Shown here piece after piece: positions 26,171-34,047 of a DNA stretch of 64,000 bases. The translations under genes and the position numbers were made by a program. Below the pieces are notes generated by a model. It made no database searches and was not told where the DNA came from. It saw nothing but the letters and a program-made list of their open reading frames with translations. The first letter of the stretch is position 1, and each line of letters starts with the position of its first letter. Where the stretch lies: assembly GCF_036017915.1 (NCBI RefSeq), contig NZ_CP107929.1, forward strand, positions 5,336,001 through 5,400,000, read 5' to 3'. Source of the DNA: Micromonospora sp. NBC_00421 (lineage in GTDB: Bacteria > Actinomycetota > Actinomycetes > Mycobacteriales > Micromonosporaceae).

Positions 26171-26216
26171 CCGCATGGCGCTGCCGGCGGCAGCCGGCTG
26201 GCGTAACGTCCGAGCC

Positions 26217-26834
26217 ATGCCGAGGTCACTCTTCTGGAGCCGGACGGACACCGCCGGGGCCGAGCACGCCGTCCTCGACGACGGGCCCGGTGTCGCTGCG
26301 CACGGCACCCAACTGGCGGTCGACCCGATCCCCTACACCTGCCGTTACCGGTTGGCGACCGACGCGGACGGGGTCACCACGTCGCTCGCCGTGGAGGTCG
26401 AGGGGGCCGGCTGGTCACGGACCGTACGGCTGGAACGCGGGGCGGACGGTTGGCGGGCGACGACCGGCGAGCAGGGCGACCTGGACGCGGCGCTCCGAGC
26501 GGCCGGTCGTCCACCGGCAGGGCTGCCCGGCATCGAGGACACCGACCGGCTGCACGACGCCCTCGACGTCGACCTGGGCGGCTCGGTGCTGTTCAACAGC
26601 CTGCCGATCCGCCGGTTGGGGTTGGCCGGAGCCACGTCCAGCGTCGAGCACCGGATCACCGTGGCGTGGGTGCTGGTGCCGAGCCTGGAGGTGGTGGCCG
26701 GCGAGCAGGTCTACACGGCCGTGGGGCCGGGGCGGGTCGGCTTCGCCAGTGACACCTTCCGGGCCGAACTGACAGTGGACGACCACGGCTTCGTGATCCG
26801 CTATCCGGGCCTCGCGGAGCGGTCGCCCGCCTGA
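26217..26834 (+). CDS. Putative glycolipid-binding (DUF1089-like) protein
   Basis: A 205-residue cytoplasmic protein. Features typical of the DUF1089 glycolipid-binding group include SLFWSRTDTAGAEHAVL, PYTCRYRLATDADGVTTSL, DRLHDALDVDLGGSVLFNSLPIRRL and WVLVPSLEVVAGEQVY. The function is not established in the family. It begins 47 bases after the terminator and so has its own promoter. No signal peptide. Confidence 0.75.
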   Translation: MPRSLFWSRTDTAGAEHAVLDDGPGVAAHGTQLAVDPIPYTCRYRLATDADGVTTSLAVEVEGAGWSRTVRLERGADGWRATTGEQGDLDAALRAAGRPPAGLPGIEDTDRLHDALDVDLGGSVLFNSLPIRRLGLAGATSSVEHRITVAWVLVPSLEVVAGEQVYTAVGPGRVGFASDTFRAELTVDDHGFVIRYPGLAERSPA

Positions 26835-27156
26835 GTCCGACCGTCCGTCGCCCCGAACAGGGGTGACGCCGCCGCCCGTCGTACGCGCCGCCCGCAATGT
26901 CGAACGGACGCCTGCCGGTGGTCGCCCGAACAGTTGGGCCGACAGTTCCGAAGAGCCGTTTTCCGGCCCCGGAAAGCTATGTGGAAGTAGCACCTTCGCC
27001 AATCCTGTCCCAATACCGACAGGTCTCGCTCACGGGACTCTCACTCCACTACCATTTGCGTCGCATCCAGTGTCGCCAGCCGTATTCCGGCGCGGAATAG
27101 CGTCGGCGTCGGCACGGCGGCACATAAACCGACAGGTCGTGAAGAGAGGTACCGAC
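26835..27156. promoter_or_regulatory. Leader region of the DUF6232-like pair with a 17-bp dyad
   Basis: No gene is supported in these 322 bases, which are less GC-rich than their surroundings. At 27082-27098 lies a perfect dyad TATTCCG-GCG-CGGAATA, 59 bases before the GTG start of the next gene, well placed for an operator. A GAGAGG ribosome-binding site precedes that start. Confidence 0.4.
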
Positions 27157-27684
27157 GTGGCCGACCATGGCGGCACCACCCAGCTCCGTATCAACCGCGC
27201 CACACTGTGGGTCGGTAGCGACATCTACCAGCTCCGCAATATCGCCCGCGTGCAGTCACTGGTCTCCACACCCGACCGGGCGGGGGTCACCCGGGCCATC
27301 ACCAGAACCGTCTTCTGGCTGTTCGGCCTGACGGTAGCGCTCTGTTGCGGCGCCCAGGCCGACGCGCCGAGCGGGGTCGCCGTCGTCGCCGCGCTGGTCT
27401 TCCTGGCCCTCGCCGCGCACAGTGGCTGGACGGCGTTCCGCATCGCCACCCGGGCCACCCAGTACGCCCTCGTGCTGGAGACCACTGGTGCGCCGAGCGC
27501 CGCCCTCGTGAGCACCGACGGCGTGATGATCGACGGGCTGGTGGGTCTCATCGCCGAGGCCATCGAGAATCCGCCGATTCGGGAGATCATCCAGAACATC
27601 GACAATCGGAAACTGGTCTTCGGCGACGAGATCAACATGAAGAGCAACGGCATCCAGATCGGAAAGGTGGTGCGCGGTGGGTGA
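27157..27684 (+). CDS. DUF6232-like membrane protein
   Basis: A 175-residue protein. A beta-rich start (TTQLRINRATLWVGSDIYQL, NIARVQSL) precedes a pair of transmembrane helices (VFWLFGLTVALCCGAQAD and VAVVAALVFLALAAHSGWTAF). A cytoplasmic part follows, with YALVLETTGAPSAALVSTDG and a C-terminal GDEINMKSNGIQIGKVVRGG. This is the plan of DUF6232 proteins, whose role is unknown. GTG start with GAGAGG upstream. The last eight bases overlap the next gene, which begins with a closely similar motif. Confidence 0.75.
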   Translation: MADHGGTTQLRINRATLWVGSDIYQLRNIARVQSLVSTPDRAGVTRAITRTVFWLFGLTVALCCGAQADAPSGVAVVAALVFLALAAHSGWTAFRIATRATQYALVLETTGAPSAALVSTDGVMIDGLVGLIAEAIENPPIREIIQNIDNRKLVFGDEINMKSNGIQIGKVVRGG

Positions 27685-27973
27685 CCATTACGGCGACCAG
27701 ATCAACATGCACGGCGGATATCTCCAGATCGGCAAGATCGTCGGTCGGGATGCCGCCGACGAGCTGAGTTCGCTCATCTCCCTGCTACAGCAGAAGGGAG
27801 CTGCCGACGCTCAGGGAAACGTCGTCGACCCCGTGGTGGCCGCCGAGACCGTCAGGCAGGAGAAGAGCCGCCTCACCGGTCTGCACGAGGCGGTACGCAA
27901 GGGACTCGGCCCTGCGATGAAGACCCTGGCCACGGGTACGGCCGTGGAATTCATCGTGCAGTCGCTGACCTGA
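27677..27973 (+). CDS. Small hypothetical protein sharing the GDxINM...QIGKxV motif
   Basis: A 98-residue protein with no recognised family. It opens GDHYGDQINMHGGYLQIGKI, echoing the C-terminus of the overlapping upstream protein (GDEINMKSNGIQIGKV). A helical region follows (DELSSLISLLQQKGAAD, VVAAETVRQEKSRLTGLHEA) and then a mildly hydrophobic end (ALATGTAVEFIVQSL type). GTG start. The eight-base overlap and the shared motif argue that the two products work together. It is convergent with the Cds1-like gene nine bases away. Confidence 0.65.
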   Translation: MGDHYGDQINMHGGYLQIGKIVGRDAADELSSLISLLQQKGAADAQGNVVDPVVAAETVRQEKSRLTGLHEAVRKGLGPAMKTLATGTAVEFIVQSLT

Positions 27974-27982
27974 CGGCACCGG

Positions 27983-29074
27983 TCAGGCCGGCCAGCTGCC
28001 GGTGGTGAGGAAACGTTCGATGGTGGCCAGGTGCGGGGCGAGGTCGAGGCCCTGCCCGGCCACCCAGGCATCGTCGTAGTAGGTGTCGGCGTACCGCTCT
28101 CCGGCGTCGCAGATCAGGGTGACCACCGAGCCGGTCCGGCCCTGCGCGAGCAGCTCCCCGATCAGCCCGAACGCACCCCACAGGTTGGTGCCGGTAGAGC
28201 CGCCGACCCGCCGGCCGAGCACCGCCGAGCCGGCCCGCATGGCGGCCAGCGAGGCGGCGTCGGGCACCTGGGTCATCCGGTCCACCACCGAGGGGAGGAA
28301 GGACGCCTCGACGGTGGGCCGGCCGATCCCCTCGATCCTGGACCCCCGGCCGGTGCACGCCGACCAGTCGGCGGCCTGCCAGGCCGGGTAGAACGCGGAG
28401 TTCTCCGGGTCCACCACGCAGAGCTTGGTGGGCAGCCGCTGGAAGCGGGCGTACCGGCCGATGGTGGCGCTGGTGCCGCCGGTGCCCGCGCCCACCACGA
28501 TCCAGGCTGGCACCGGGTGCCGCTCCAGGGCGAGCTGTGCGTAGATCGACTCGGCGATGTTGTTGTTGCCCCGCCAGTCGGTGGCCCGCTCGGCATAGGT
28601 GAACTGGTCCATGAAGTGCCCACCGCTGTCCTCGGCGAGCCAGCGCGCCTCGATCACCACCTTGGCCGGATCCTCGACCAGGTGGCAGCGCCCGCCGTGG
28701 AACTCGATCTGGGCGATCTTCTCGGGGGAGGTGGAGGCGGGCATCACCGCGACGAACGGCAGCCCGAGCATCCGGGCGAAGTACGCCTCGGAGACCGCCG
28801 TCGAGCCGGAGGACGCCTCGATCACCGTGGTCGCCGGTCCGATCCAGCCGTTGCAGAGCCCGTAGAGGAAGAGCGAACGGGCCAGCCGGTGCTTGAGCGA
28901 CCCGGTGGGGTGCACCGACTCGTCCTTGAGATAGAGGTCGATCCCCCACTGCCGGGGCAGTGGGAACGGCAGCAGGTGGGTGTCGGCGGACCGGTTGGCG
29001 TCGGCCTCCACCGAGGCGATGGCCTCGGTCACCCACACCCGGCTGGCCTCGTCGCACCGGTCCAGATGAGTCAC
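27983..29074 (-). CDS. PLP-dependent cysteine desulfhydrase/cysteine synthase-family protein (Cds1-like)
   Basis: A 363-residue fold-type II PLP enzyme. The Schiff-base lysine is K61 in [18 protein letters not shown], the substrate loop is [15 protein letters not shown], and the phosphate-binding loop is [16 protein letters not shown]. Long insertions ([40 protein letters not shown]) resemble mycobacterial Cds1, which releases H2S and pyruvate from L-cysteine, more than biosynthetic CysK/CysM. Activity is inferred by resemblance only. Confidence 0.8.
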   Translation of the reverse strand: MTHLDRCDEASRVWVTEAIASVEADANRSADTHLLPFPLPRQWGIDLYLKDESVHPTGSLKHRLARSLFLYGLCNGWIGPATTVIEASSGSTAVSEAYFARMLGLPFVAVMPASTSPEKIAQIEFHGGRCHLVEDPAKVVIEARWLAEDSGGHFMDQFTYAERATDWRGNNNIAESIYAQLALERHPVPAWIVVGAGTGGTSATIGRYARFQRLPTKLCVVDPENSAFYPAWQAADWSACTGRGSRIEGIGRPTVEASFLPSVVDRMTQVPDAASLAAMRAGSAVLGRRVGGSTGTNLWGAFGLIGELLAQGRTGSVVTLICDAGERYADTYYDDAWVAGQGLDLAPHLATIERFLTTGSWPA

Positions 29075-29096
29075 GTCGGCAACGTTACAAGCGAGG

Positions 29097-29924
29097 TCAG
29101 CTCGGGTTCGGGCCGACCCGGCGGCGCTGCCGGCGCTGCCCGGCCCGGCCGACCGCCCGGACCACCGGGACCAGCGCCAGCGCCAACCGGGGAAAGGTGT
29201 CCAGCAGACGTACCTGGGCGCCCCGCCAGCGCGGCAGGCTGACCACCGGGCGGGGGCGCCGGGCCAGCCGGGCGACCCGCGCCGCGACCCGTTCCGGGCG
29301 CAGCAGGGTGCCGGTGAAGGAGGCCGCCGCGTCCGGGTCGTCCAGCCGGTCGTGCAGCATCGGCGTCCAGATGCCGTCCGGGCAGAGACAGGAGATGTGT
29401 ACGTCGCGCAGCCCGGCCGTCCGCAGGTCGGCGAGGGTGCCGATGCTGAACGCGAGCAGCGCGTGCTTGCTGGCCGCGTAGACGGTCTCGCCGGGGGCGG
29501 CGACCAGCCCGGCCAGGGAGACGACGTTGAGCACGTGCCCGTGCCCCTGGGCGCGCATCACGTCGAGGGCGGCGAGGGTGCCGGTCATCGCGCCGAGCGT
29601 GTTCACCTCCAGCACCCGCCGTCGGGTGGCCGGATCCTGCGTCCAGGACGGCCCGGTGACCAGGATGCCGGCGTTGTTCACCCAGAGTCCGAGCCCGCCC
29701 CGACCGACCGCTTCGGCGGCCACCTCGGCGCAGGCCGTCCCGTCGCGGACGTCGAGCGCCCGGGACCATCCGCCGAGCGGTCCGGCGGCGAGCGCGACCG
29801 CGTCGGCATCCAGGTCGGTCAGGAGTACGGTCCAGCCGTCGGCGTGCAACGCGGCGGCGACGGCCCGGCCGAGCCCGCCCGCCGCCCCGGTCACCACGGC
29901 GGTGGTGGGCGCAGGCGTCGTCAT
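29097..29924 (-). CDS. Short-chain dehydrogenase/reductase (SDR)
   Basis: A 275-residue classical SDR. Cofactor motif TGAAGGLG near the N-terminus, D-binding LTDLDAD, structural NNAG, and the catalytic Ser (NVVSLAG) and YxxxK (YAASK). The C-terminal ~60 residues are basic and hydrophobic ([20 protein letters not shown]), a tail seen in membrane-associated SDRs. Start taken at [11 protein letters not shown], the normal position before the Rossmann fold, although no strong ribosome-binding site is visible. Substrate unknown. Confidence 0.85.
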   Translation of the reverse strand: MTTPAPTTAVVTGAAGGLGRAVAAALHADGWTVLLTDLDADAVALAAGPLGGWSRALDVRDGTACAEVAAEAVGRGGLGLWVNNAGILVTGPSWTQDPATRRRVLEVNTLGAMTGTLAALDVMRAQGHGHVLNVVSLAGLVAAPGETVYAASKHALLAFSIGTLADLRTAGLRDVHISCLCPDGIWTPMLHDRLDDPDAAASFTGTLLRPERVAARVARLARRPRPVVSLPRWRGAQVRLLDTFPRLALALVPVVRAVGRAGQRRQRRRVGPNPS

Positions 29925-30042
29925 CGGCGCAAGGTATCGCCGTCGTCCCTTCCGCACCAGCCCCGGCCCGCCCGACGGCGTCGGGGCCCGTCCATGGGGC
30001 GGCACGGCGGCCGGTCGGTCCGCGGTGCGGCACGGCGGCCGG

Positions 30043-30501
30043 TCAGGAGGTCGGCGGCTCGATCGGCTGGGGCCGGTTCTCCCACTTGGTCGACAGCGCG
30101 ATGCCGGTGCGGGTGGAGGCCACCCCGGGGGTACGGCTCAGCCGGACGATCAGCTGCTCCAGCTCGGCGATGGTGCCCACCCGCGCCTTGAGCAGGAAGG
30201 ACTCGACGCCGGCCATGAAGTAGCAGGATTCGATCTCGGGCATCTGCCGGAACGTCTCCAGCACGTCGTCGGTGTCCCCGCCGGAGTCCTCGACGATGCC
30301 GATCAGCGCGGTCACCCCGAGCCCGATCGCCTCTGGCTCGACCTCGGCGCGGTATGCCCGGATGACGCCGCTGGACTCCAGCTTGCCGACCCGTTCGTGC
30401 ACGGCCGGCGCGGAGAGACCGACCTGCCGGGCCAGCTCGGCGTACGACAGGCGGGCGTTACCGCGCAGCAGTTCGACGAGGCTCCGGTCGATCGTGTCCA
30501 C
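30043..30501 (-). CDS. Lrp/AsnC family transcriptional regulator
   Basis: A 152-residue regulator. The N-terminal helix-turn-helix reads MDTIDRSLVELLRGNARLSY, AELARQVGLSAPAVHERVGK, LESSGVIRAYRAEV. The C-terminal RAM domain (GLGVTALIGIVEDSGG ... CYFMAGVESFLLKARVGTIAELEQLI) binds amino-acid effectors. A GTG at 30501 gives the standard start; the frame is open to an ATG at 30558, so a 19-residue longer form is possible. An Lrp gene sits beside mqnE and the ubiX homologue in other actinomycetes, which fits this neighbourhood. Confidence 0.88.
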   Translation of the reverse strand: MDTIDRSLVELLRGNARLSYAELARQVGLSAPAVHERVGKLESSGVIRAYRAEVEPEAIGLGVTALIGIVEDSGGDTDDVLETFRQMPEIESCYFMAGVESFLLKARVGTIAELEQLIVRLSRTPGVASTRTGIALSTKWENRPQPIEPPTS

Positions 30502-30769
30502 GGAGGGTGAGCCTATCCGTTGGGGCGTAACGTCCCGCGCCGGGCATCCGTTGAACATGACAGCAGGTGACAGTTCGCAGACCGACGGTCAAGGGAGTGC
30601 CGCGCCGGTACCATTTACTAACTTCTCACTCCGTGCGTTTTTCGCGTTTGGCGGACAGGCCAGGTCGCTGGTGCTGTAATTGCCATACGTCCCTCATGAC
30701 GGCTCTGGGCTCGCACCGGCCGGGGGCAGTGTGTTCAGCCGAGGGCTTCGTCGACGCGAGGAGGGGGCT

Positions 30770-31036
30770 GTGGACACTGGAGATCGCCTGCTGACACCGG
30801 GTGAGGTCGCCGCACTGTTTCGGGTGGACCCGAAGACTGTGACGCGGTGGGCGGCGGCCGGCCGGATAGGCAGCATCCGGACTCCAGGCGGGCATCGCCG
30901 GTTTCGGGAATCCGAGGTGCGGGCCCTGCTGGAAGGGGAGGGCATGTTGGACGAGGCGGATGACATGGGCAAACCGCGCAATGCGGGCCCTACCGCCTCG
31001 ACCGGGCCGGGTCCGGCCAATGCCGGGATGTACTGA
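30770..31036 (+). CDS. bldC: BldC, MerR-like developmental regulator
   Basis: An 88-residue protein whose N-terminal ~50 residues match the BldC DNA-binding domain: LLTPGEVAALFRVDPKTVTR, WAAAGRIGSIRTPGGHRRFR, ESEVRALLEGEG. BldC binds direct repeats and holds off sporulation genes in streptomycetes. The C-terminal ~30 residues are low-complexity (GKPRNAGPTASTGPG). GTG start directly behind GAGGAGGGGG. Monocistronic and divergent from the Lrp gene across a 268-base region. Confidence 0.92.
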   Translation: MDTGDRLLTPGEVAALFRVDPKTVTRWAAAGRIGSIRTPGGHRRFRESEVRALLEGEGMLDEADDMGKPRNAGPTASTGPGPANAGMY

Positions 31037-31054
31037 ATGGTGCGATACGGGCGC

Positions 31055-31081
31055 GCGGGCCGGCCGAAAGGTCCGGCCCGC
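31055..31081 (+). terminator. Possible hairpin terminator after bldC
   Basis: A 9-bp stem GCGGGCCGG / CCGGCCCGC with a 9-base loop lies 18 bases after the bldC stop, in the gap between the convergent bldC and ubiX-like genes. No T-run follows. Confidence 0.5.
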
Positions 31082-31199
31082 CTCCGACTGGGCGGTTGAC
31101 GGGTTCCGGCGGGGATCGTCCGGCCCCGCCACCGGGCGGCCACCCGCGTCAGGTGCCGGTAGGCGGCTTGTTGTGTGCGGCACCCAGATCGACGACGGG

Positions 31200-31826
31200 T
31201 CAGCGGTCGGCGGCCAACTGGCCCGACCAGCGGCGGAACAGCGTGTGCGGCACGCCCAGGGCGTCCAGCACCTTGCCGGCGACGAAGTCGACAAGTTGCG
31301 CTGCGGTGGCGGACGCACCCGCGCCGTAGAAGCCGGGGCTGGCCGGCAGCACCACCGCGCCGGCGTCGTGCAGCGCGATCAGGTGTTCCAGGTGGCTACG
31401 GGTCACCGGGGTCTCCCGGGGCACCAGCACCACCGGGCGTCGTTCCTTGAGGTTGACCTCGGCGGCGCGTTGCAGCAGGTCCTTCGACAGGCCGATGGCG
31501 ATGCCGGCGCAGGCCGCAGTGCTGGCCGGCACCACCGCCATTCCTCGTACCCGGTAGGAGCCGCTGCTCGGACCGGCGGCGATGTCCCCGGCGGGCCAGT
31601 GCCGTACGTCGTCGTCGGTGAGATCCCGGCCCAGCCAACCGGCGAGGTCCTCGGCCCAGTGGCCGTCCCGGAACGGCCGACCGGTCTCGTCGAGGACGGT
31701 CAGCCGGGCGGCCCGGGACACGATCAGGTCCACCGGCTGCCCGGCGTCGAGCAACCCCCGGACGACGGCCGCCGCGTACGGGGTGCCGGACGCCCCGGAG
31801 ACCCCGACCACCCATGGTTCACGCAT
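31200..31826 (-). CDS. UbiX-family flavin prenyltransferase (futalosine-pathway partner, MqnM-type)
   Basis: A 208-residue flavoprotein. Motifs are VVGVSGASGTPYAAAVVRGL (FMN phosphate loop), VVPASTAACAGIAIGLSKDLLQRAAEV, VLVPRETPVTRSHLEHLIAL and VLPASPGFYG. UbiX enzymes prenylate FMN to make the cofactor of UbiD decarboxylases. Here the UbiD and UbiA homologues lie just upstream, and MqnA and MqnE mark the futalosine route, so it most likely supplies the UbiD-like MqnL. Start taken at MREPWVVGVSG. It is separated from ubiA/ubiD by a terpene synthase on the opposite strand. Confidence 0.88.
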   Translation of the reverse strand: MREPWVVGVSGASGTPYAAAVVRGLLDAGQPVDLIVSRAARLTVLDETGRPFRDGHWAEDLAGWLGRDLTDDDVRHWPAGDIAAGPSSGSYRVRGMAVVPASTAACAGIAIGLSKDLLQRAAEVNLKERRPVVLVPRETPVTRSHLEHLIALHDAGAVVLPASPGFYGAGASATAAQLVDFVAGKVLDALGVPHTLFRRWSGQLAADR

Positions 31827-31982
31827 ACAACCAGCCTGCCTGGTCTGCCCCGACTGTCGACGCCCACCCCCGGGAATCCCCGCCCCCGCCCGGCTGCACC
31901 GACCGGACCCGGGCGACGCGTCCGTGGGCGACCTGGGATGCTGCGGTCTACTGATCCACACCGTACGGGGGGAGGCATCGGT

Positions 31983-32942
31983 ATGGTCGGCGAGGTCCTC
32001 TGGGCGTTACGGTCGGCGTGCCCGATCCCACCCCGGCTCTCGCCGTACGCCGACGGGGTGCAGGAGTGGTTGCTGGACCGGCTGCCCCGGTGGGGGTTCC
32101 CGTTGGACGCCGAGGCACTGGGCCGGCTCGACCGGGCCGGCTTCGCCAGGTATGCCGGCCGCCTCTACCCGGACGCCGACGAGCCGGACCTGCGTACCGT
32201 GACCGCCCTGTTCACCTGGTTCTTCCTGGTGGACGACGCCTGTGACGGGCCGGACCGGCTGCCCCCGGAGCAGATCCGGGCCTTGCGGACGGGGACGCTG
32301 ACCCTGCTGCACGACGGCCCTCGACGACGGCACCCGGGGTTCGGCGGGCCGCTGCGACGGCTACTGGTGGAGGCGTGGCGGGCGCCCCGACGCCGGATGC
32401 CGGCACGCTGGCGGCTACGGTTCACCGACGCGGTCGCCGACCACCTGGACGGCACCTGGCGGGAGGCGGTGGCGAAGGAGAACGGACGGGCACCCGGGGT
32501 GACCGAGTACGTCGAACTGCGCCGGGCCACCTCGGCGGCGTACGTGTCGTACCCGCTTATCGAGTTCGTCGGGGGGCGGACGCTGCCCGAGGCGGTCTAC
32601 CACCATCCGCTGCTGCGTCAGATCGGCGCACTCGGCAACGACCTGCTCTCCTGGTACAACGACCTCGCCTCGGTGGAGCGGGACCGGGCCACCGCCGGCG
32701 GGCACAACCTGGTGCTGGCGCTGGCCGCCGAACGGAACGTGCCGGTGGCGCAGGCGGTGGAGCTGGTCGCCGAGCGGTGGCAGGACACCATGGCCGCCTT
32801 CGAGAGGCGACGCGCGACGGTCCCGTCGTTCGGCCCCGCCCTGGACGATGCCGTCGCCGCCCACCTCGCCGGCATCGCGAACGCCGTCCGCGGCACCATC
32901 GACTGGACCCTCGAAAGCGCCCGCTACCCCACCCACCCCTGA
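31983..32942 (+). CDS. Class I terpene synthase (sesquiterpene-cyclase type)
   Basis: A 319-residue single-domain terpene cyclase. The aspartate-rich motif is D84-D-A-C-D88 in FTWFFLVDDACDG. The second metal motif reads N219-D-L-L-S223-W-Y-N-D227, with Asp in the place of the usual Glu. ESARY near the C-terminus matches the conserved RY pair. The length is right for bacterial sesquiterpene synthases. It is expected to act on farnesyl or geranyl diphosphate; the product cannot be read from sequence. ATG lies behind GGGGGGAGGC. It sits between ubiX- and ubiA-like genes, opposite to both. Confidence 0.88.
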   Translation: MVGEVLWALRSACPIPPRLSPYADGVQEWLLDRLPRWGFPLDAEALGRLDRAGFARYAGRLYPDADEPDLRTVTALFTWFFLVDDACDGPDRLPPEQIRALRTGTLTLLHDGPRRRHPGFGGPLRRLLVEAWRAPRRRMPARWRLRFTDAVADHLDGTWREAVAKENGRAPGVTEYVELRRATSAAYVSYPLIEFVGGRTLPEAVYHHPLLRQIGALGNDLLSWYNDLASVERDRATAGGHNLVLALAAERNVPVAQAVELVAERWQDTMAAFERRRATVPSFGPALDDAVAAHLAGIANAVRGTIDWTLESARYPTHP

Positions 32943-33037
32943 CGCCCTCCCCAACCCGCCCCCTCCCGCCTAACCCCACCCGGCCCACCCCGCCGCGCCC
33001 GGCCGCCCCACCCCTGACGCCCTCCCCAACCCGCCCC
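32933..33037. repeat. 30-bp direct repeat flanking a C-rich spacer
   Basis: An identical 30-base sequence beginning CCACCCCTGACGCCCTCCCC occurs at 32933-32962 and 33008-33037. The first copy includes the last codons and TGA stop of the terpene synthase; the second leads into the large inverted repeat. The layout suggests local duplication of the gene end. Confidence 0.85.
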
Positions 33038-33115
33038 GCCCCGGTGATCAAGAGAAATAGGTCACTTTGAAGATCAAAGTTGACGTAAACCTCTTGATCA
33101 CCGGGGCGGGGCGGG
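33030..33115. terminator. Large inverted repeat with nested stem between convergent genes
   Basis: Perfect 25-bp arms (33030-33054 and 33091-33115, inner part CCGGTGATCAAGAG and its complement) enclose a second, bulged stem GTCA-CTTTGA / TCAAAG-TTGAC at 33061-33084. It lies between the converging terpene synthase and ubiA-like gene and could end transcription in both directions. The AT-rich core contrasts sharply with its flanks. Confidence 0.75.
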
Positions 33116-33135
33116 GCGCACCGGGGTGGGTGGGG

Positions 33136-34047
33136 TTAGGGGTGGAGGTTCAGGCGGAGGAGGAGGTCCAGCAGGGCGAAGGCGAAGAGGGCGATGCCGA
33201 CGAAGCCGTTGGCGGTGAAGAAGGCCCGGTTGACCTTGCTGAGGTCGGTCGGAGTGACCACCAGGTGCTGGTAGCCGAAGGCGACAGCGGTGAGCGCCAG
33301 CCCGATCCACCAGGGCCAGCCGTAACCGACAAGCGTGCCGAACCAGATGAACAGGGCGAACGTCACCACGTGCGCCACGGTGGAGGCGTGCAGGGCGAAG
33401 CGCCGCCCGTAGCGGGCGGGGACGCTGCGTACCCCGATCCGCCGGTCGACCTCGTCGTCCTGGCAGGCGTAGATCAGGTCGAAGCCGCCGATCCACAGGC
33501 CGACGGCCGCGCCGAGCAGCCAGGCCGGCCACGAGCCGGCGAAGGTGCCGGTGACGGCGAGCCAGGCGCCGACCGGGCCGACCGCCTGGGCGACCGCCAG
33601 GATGGCGTGCGGCCAGTCGGTGAACCGCTTGCCGTAGGGATAGACCACAAGCGGGATCACCGCGAGCGGGGCGAGCACCAGGCAGAGCGGGTTGAGCAGG
33701 GCGGCGGCGGCGAGGAACACGACGAGCGCGACGGCCGCGCCCGTCCAGGCCGTCCGCACGCTCACCGCCCCGGTGACCAGTTCCCGCCCGGCGGTACGCG
33801 GGTTCCGCGCGTCGATCCGTCGGTCGAGGATCCGGTTGGCGGCCATGGCGAACGTCCGTGCCCCCACCATCGCCACGGTGATCAGCAGCAGGTCGAGCCA
33901 ACGCACCCGACCGCCGTCGACCTGCATCGCGGTCAGCGCCGACAGGTAGGCGAACGGCAGCGCGAAGACGGAGTGCTCGATCGCGACGAGCCGGAGGAAG
34001 GACTTGACCCGGCCGGGACGGGCGGCCGGCGTGACGGCGGTGGCCAT
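33136..34047 (-). CDS. mqnP: UbiA-family prenyltransferase (futalosine pathway, MqnP-type)
   Basis: A 303-residue membrane enzyme with about eight or nine transmembrane helices. The two aspartate motifs of UbiA enzymes are present as NRILDRRIDARNPRTAGRE and DLIYACQDDEVDRRIGVRSV. It probably prenylates the 1,4-dihydroxy-6-naphthoate-derived intermediate of the futalosine route. The ATG overlaps the stop of the UbiD homologue (TGATG), so the two are translated together. Downstream lies the large inverted repeat and a terpene synthase in opposite orientation. Confidence 0.9.
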   Translation of the reverse strand: MATAVTPAARPGRVKSFLRLVAIEHSVFALPFAYLSALTAMQVDGGRVRWLDLLLITVAMVGARTFAMAANRILDRRIDARNPRTAGRELVTGAVSVRTAWTGAAVALVVFLAAAALLNPLCLVLAPLAVIPLVVYPYGKRFTDWPHAILAVAQAVGPVGAWLAVTGTFAGSWPAWLLGAAVGLWIGGFDLIYACQDDEVDRRIGVRSVPARYGRRFALHASTVAHVVTFALFIWFGTLVGYGWPWWIGLALTAVAFGYQHLVVTPTDLSKVNRAFFTANGFVGIALFAFALLDLLLRLNLHP

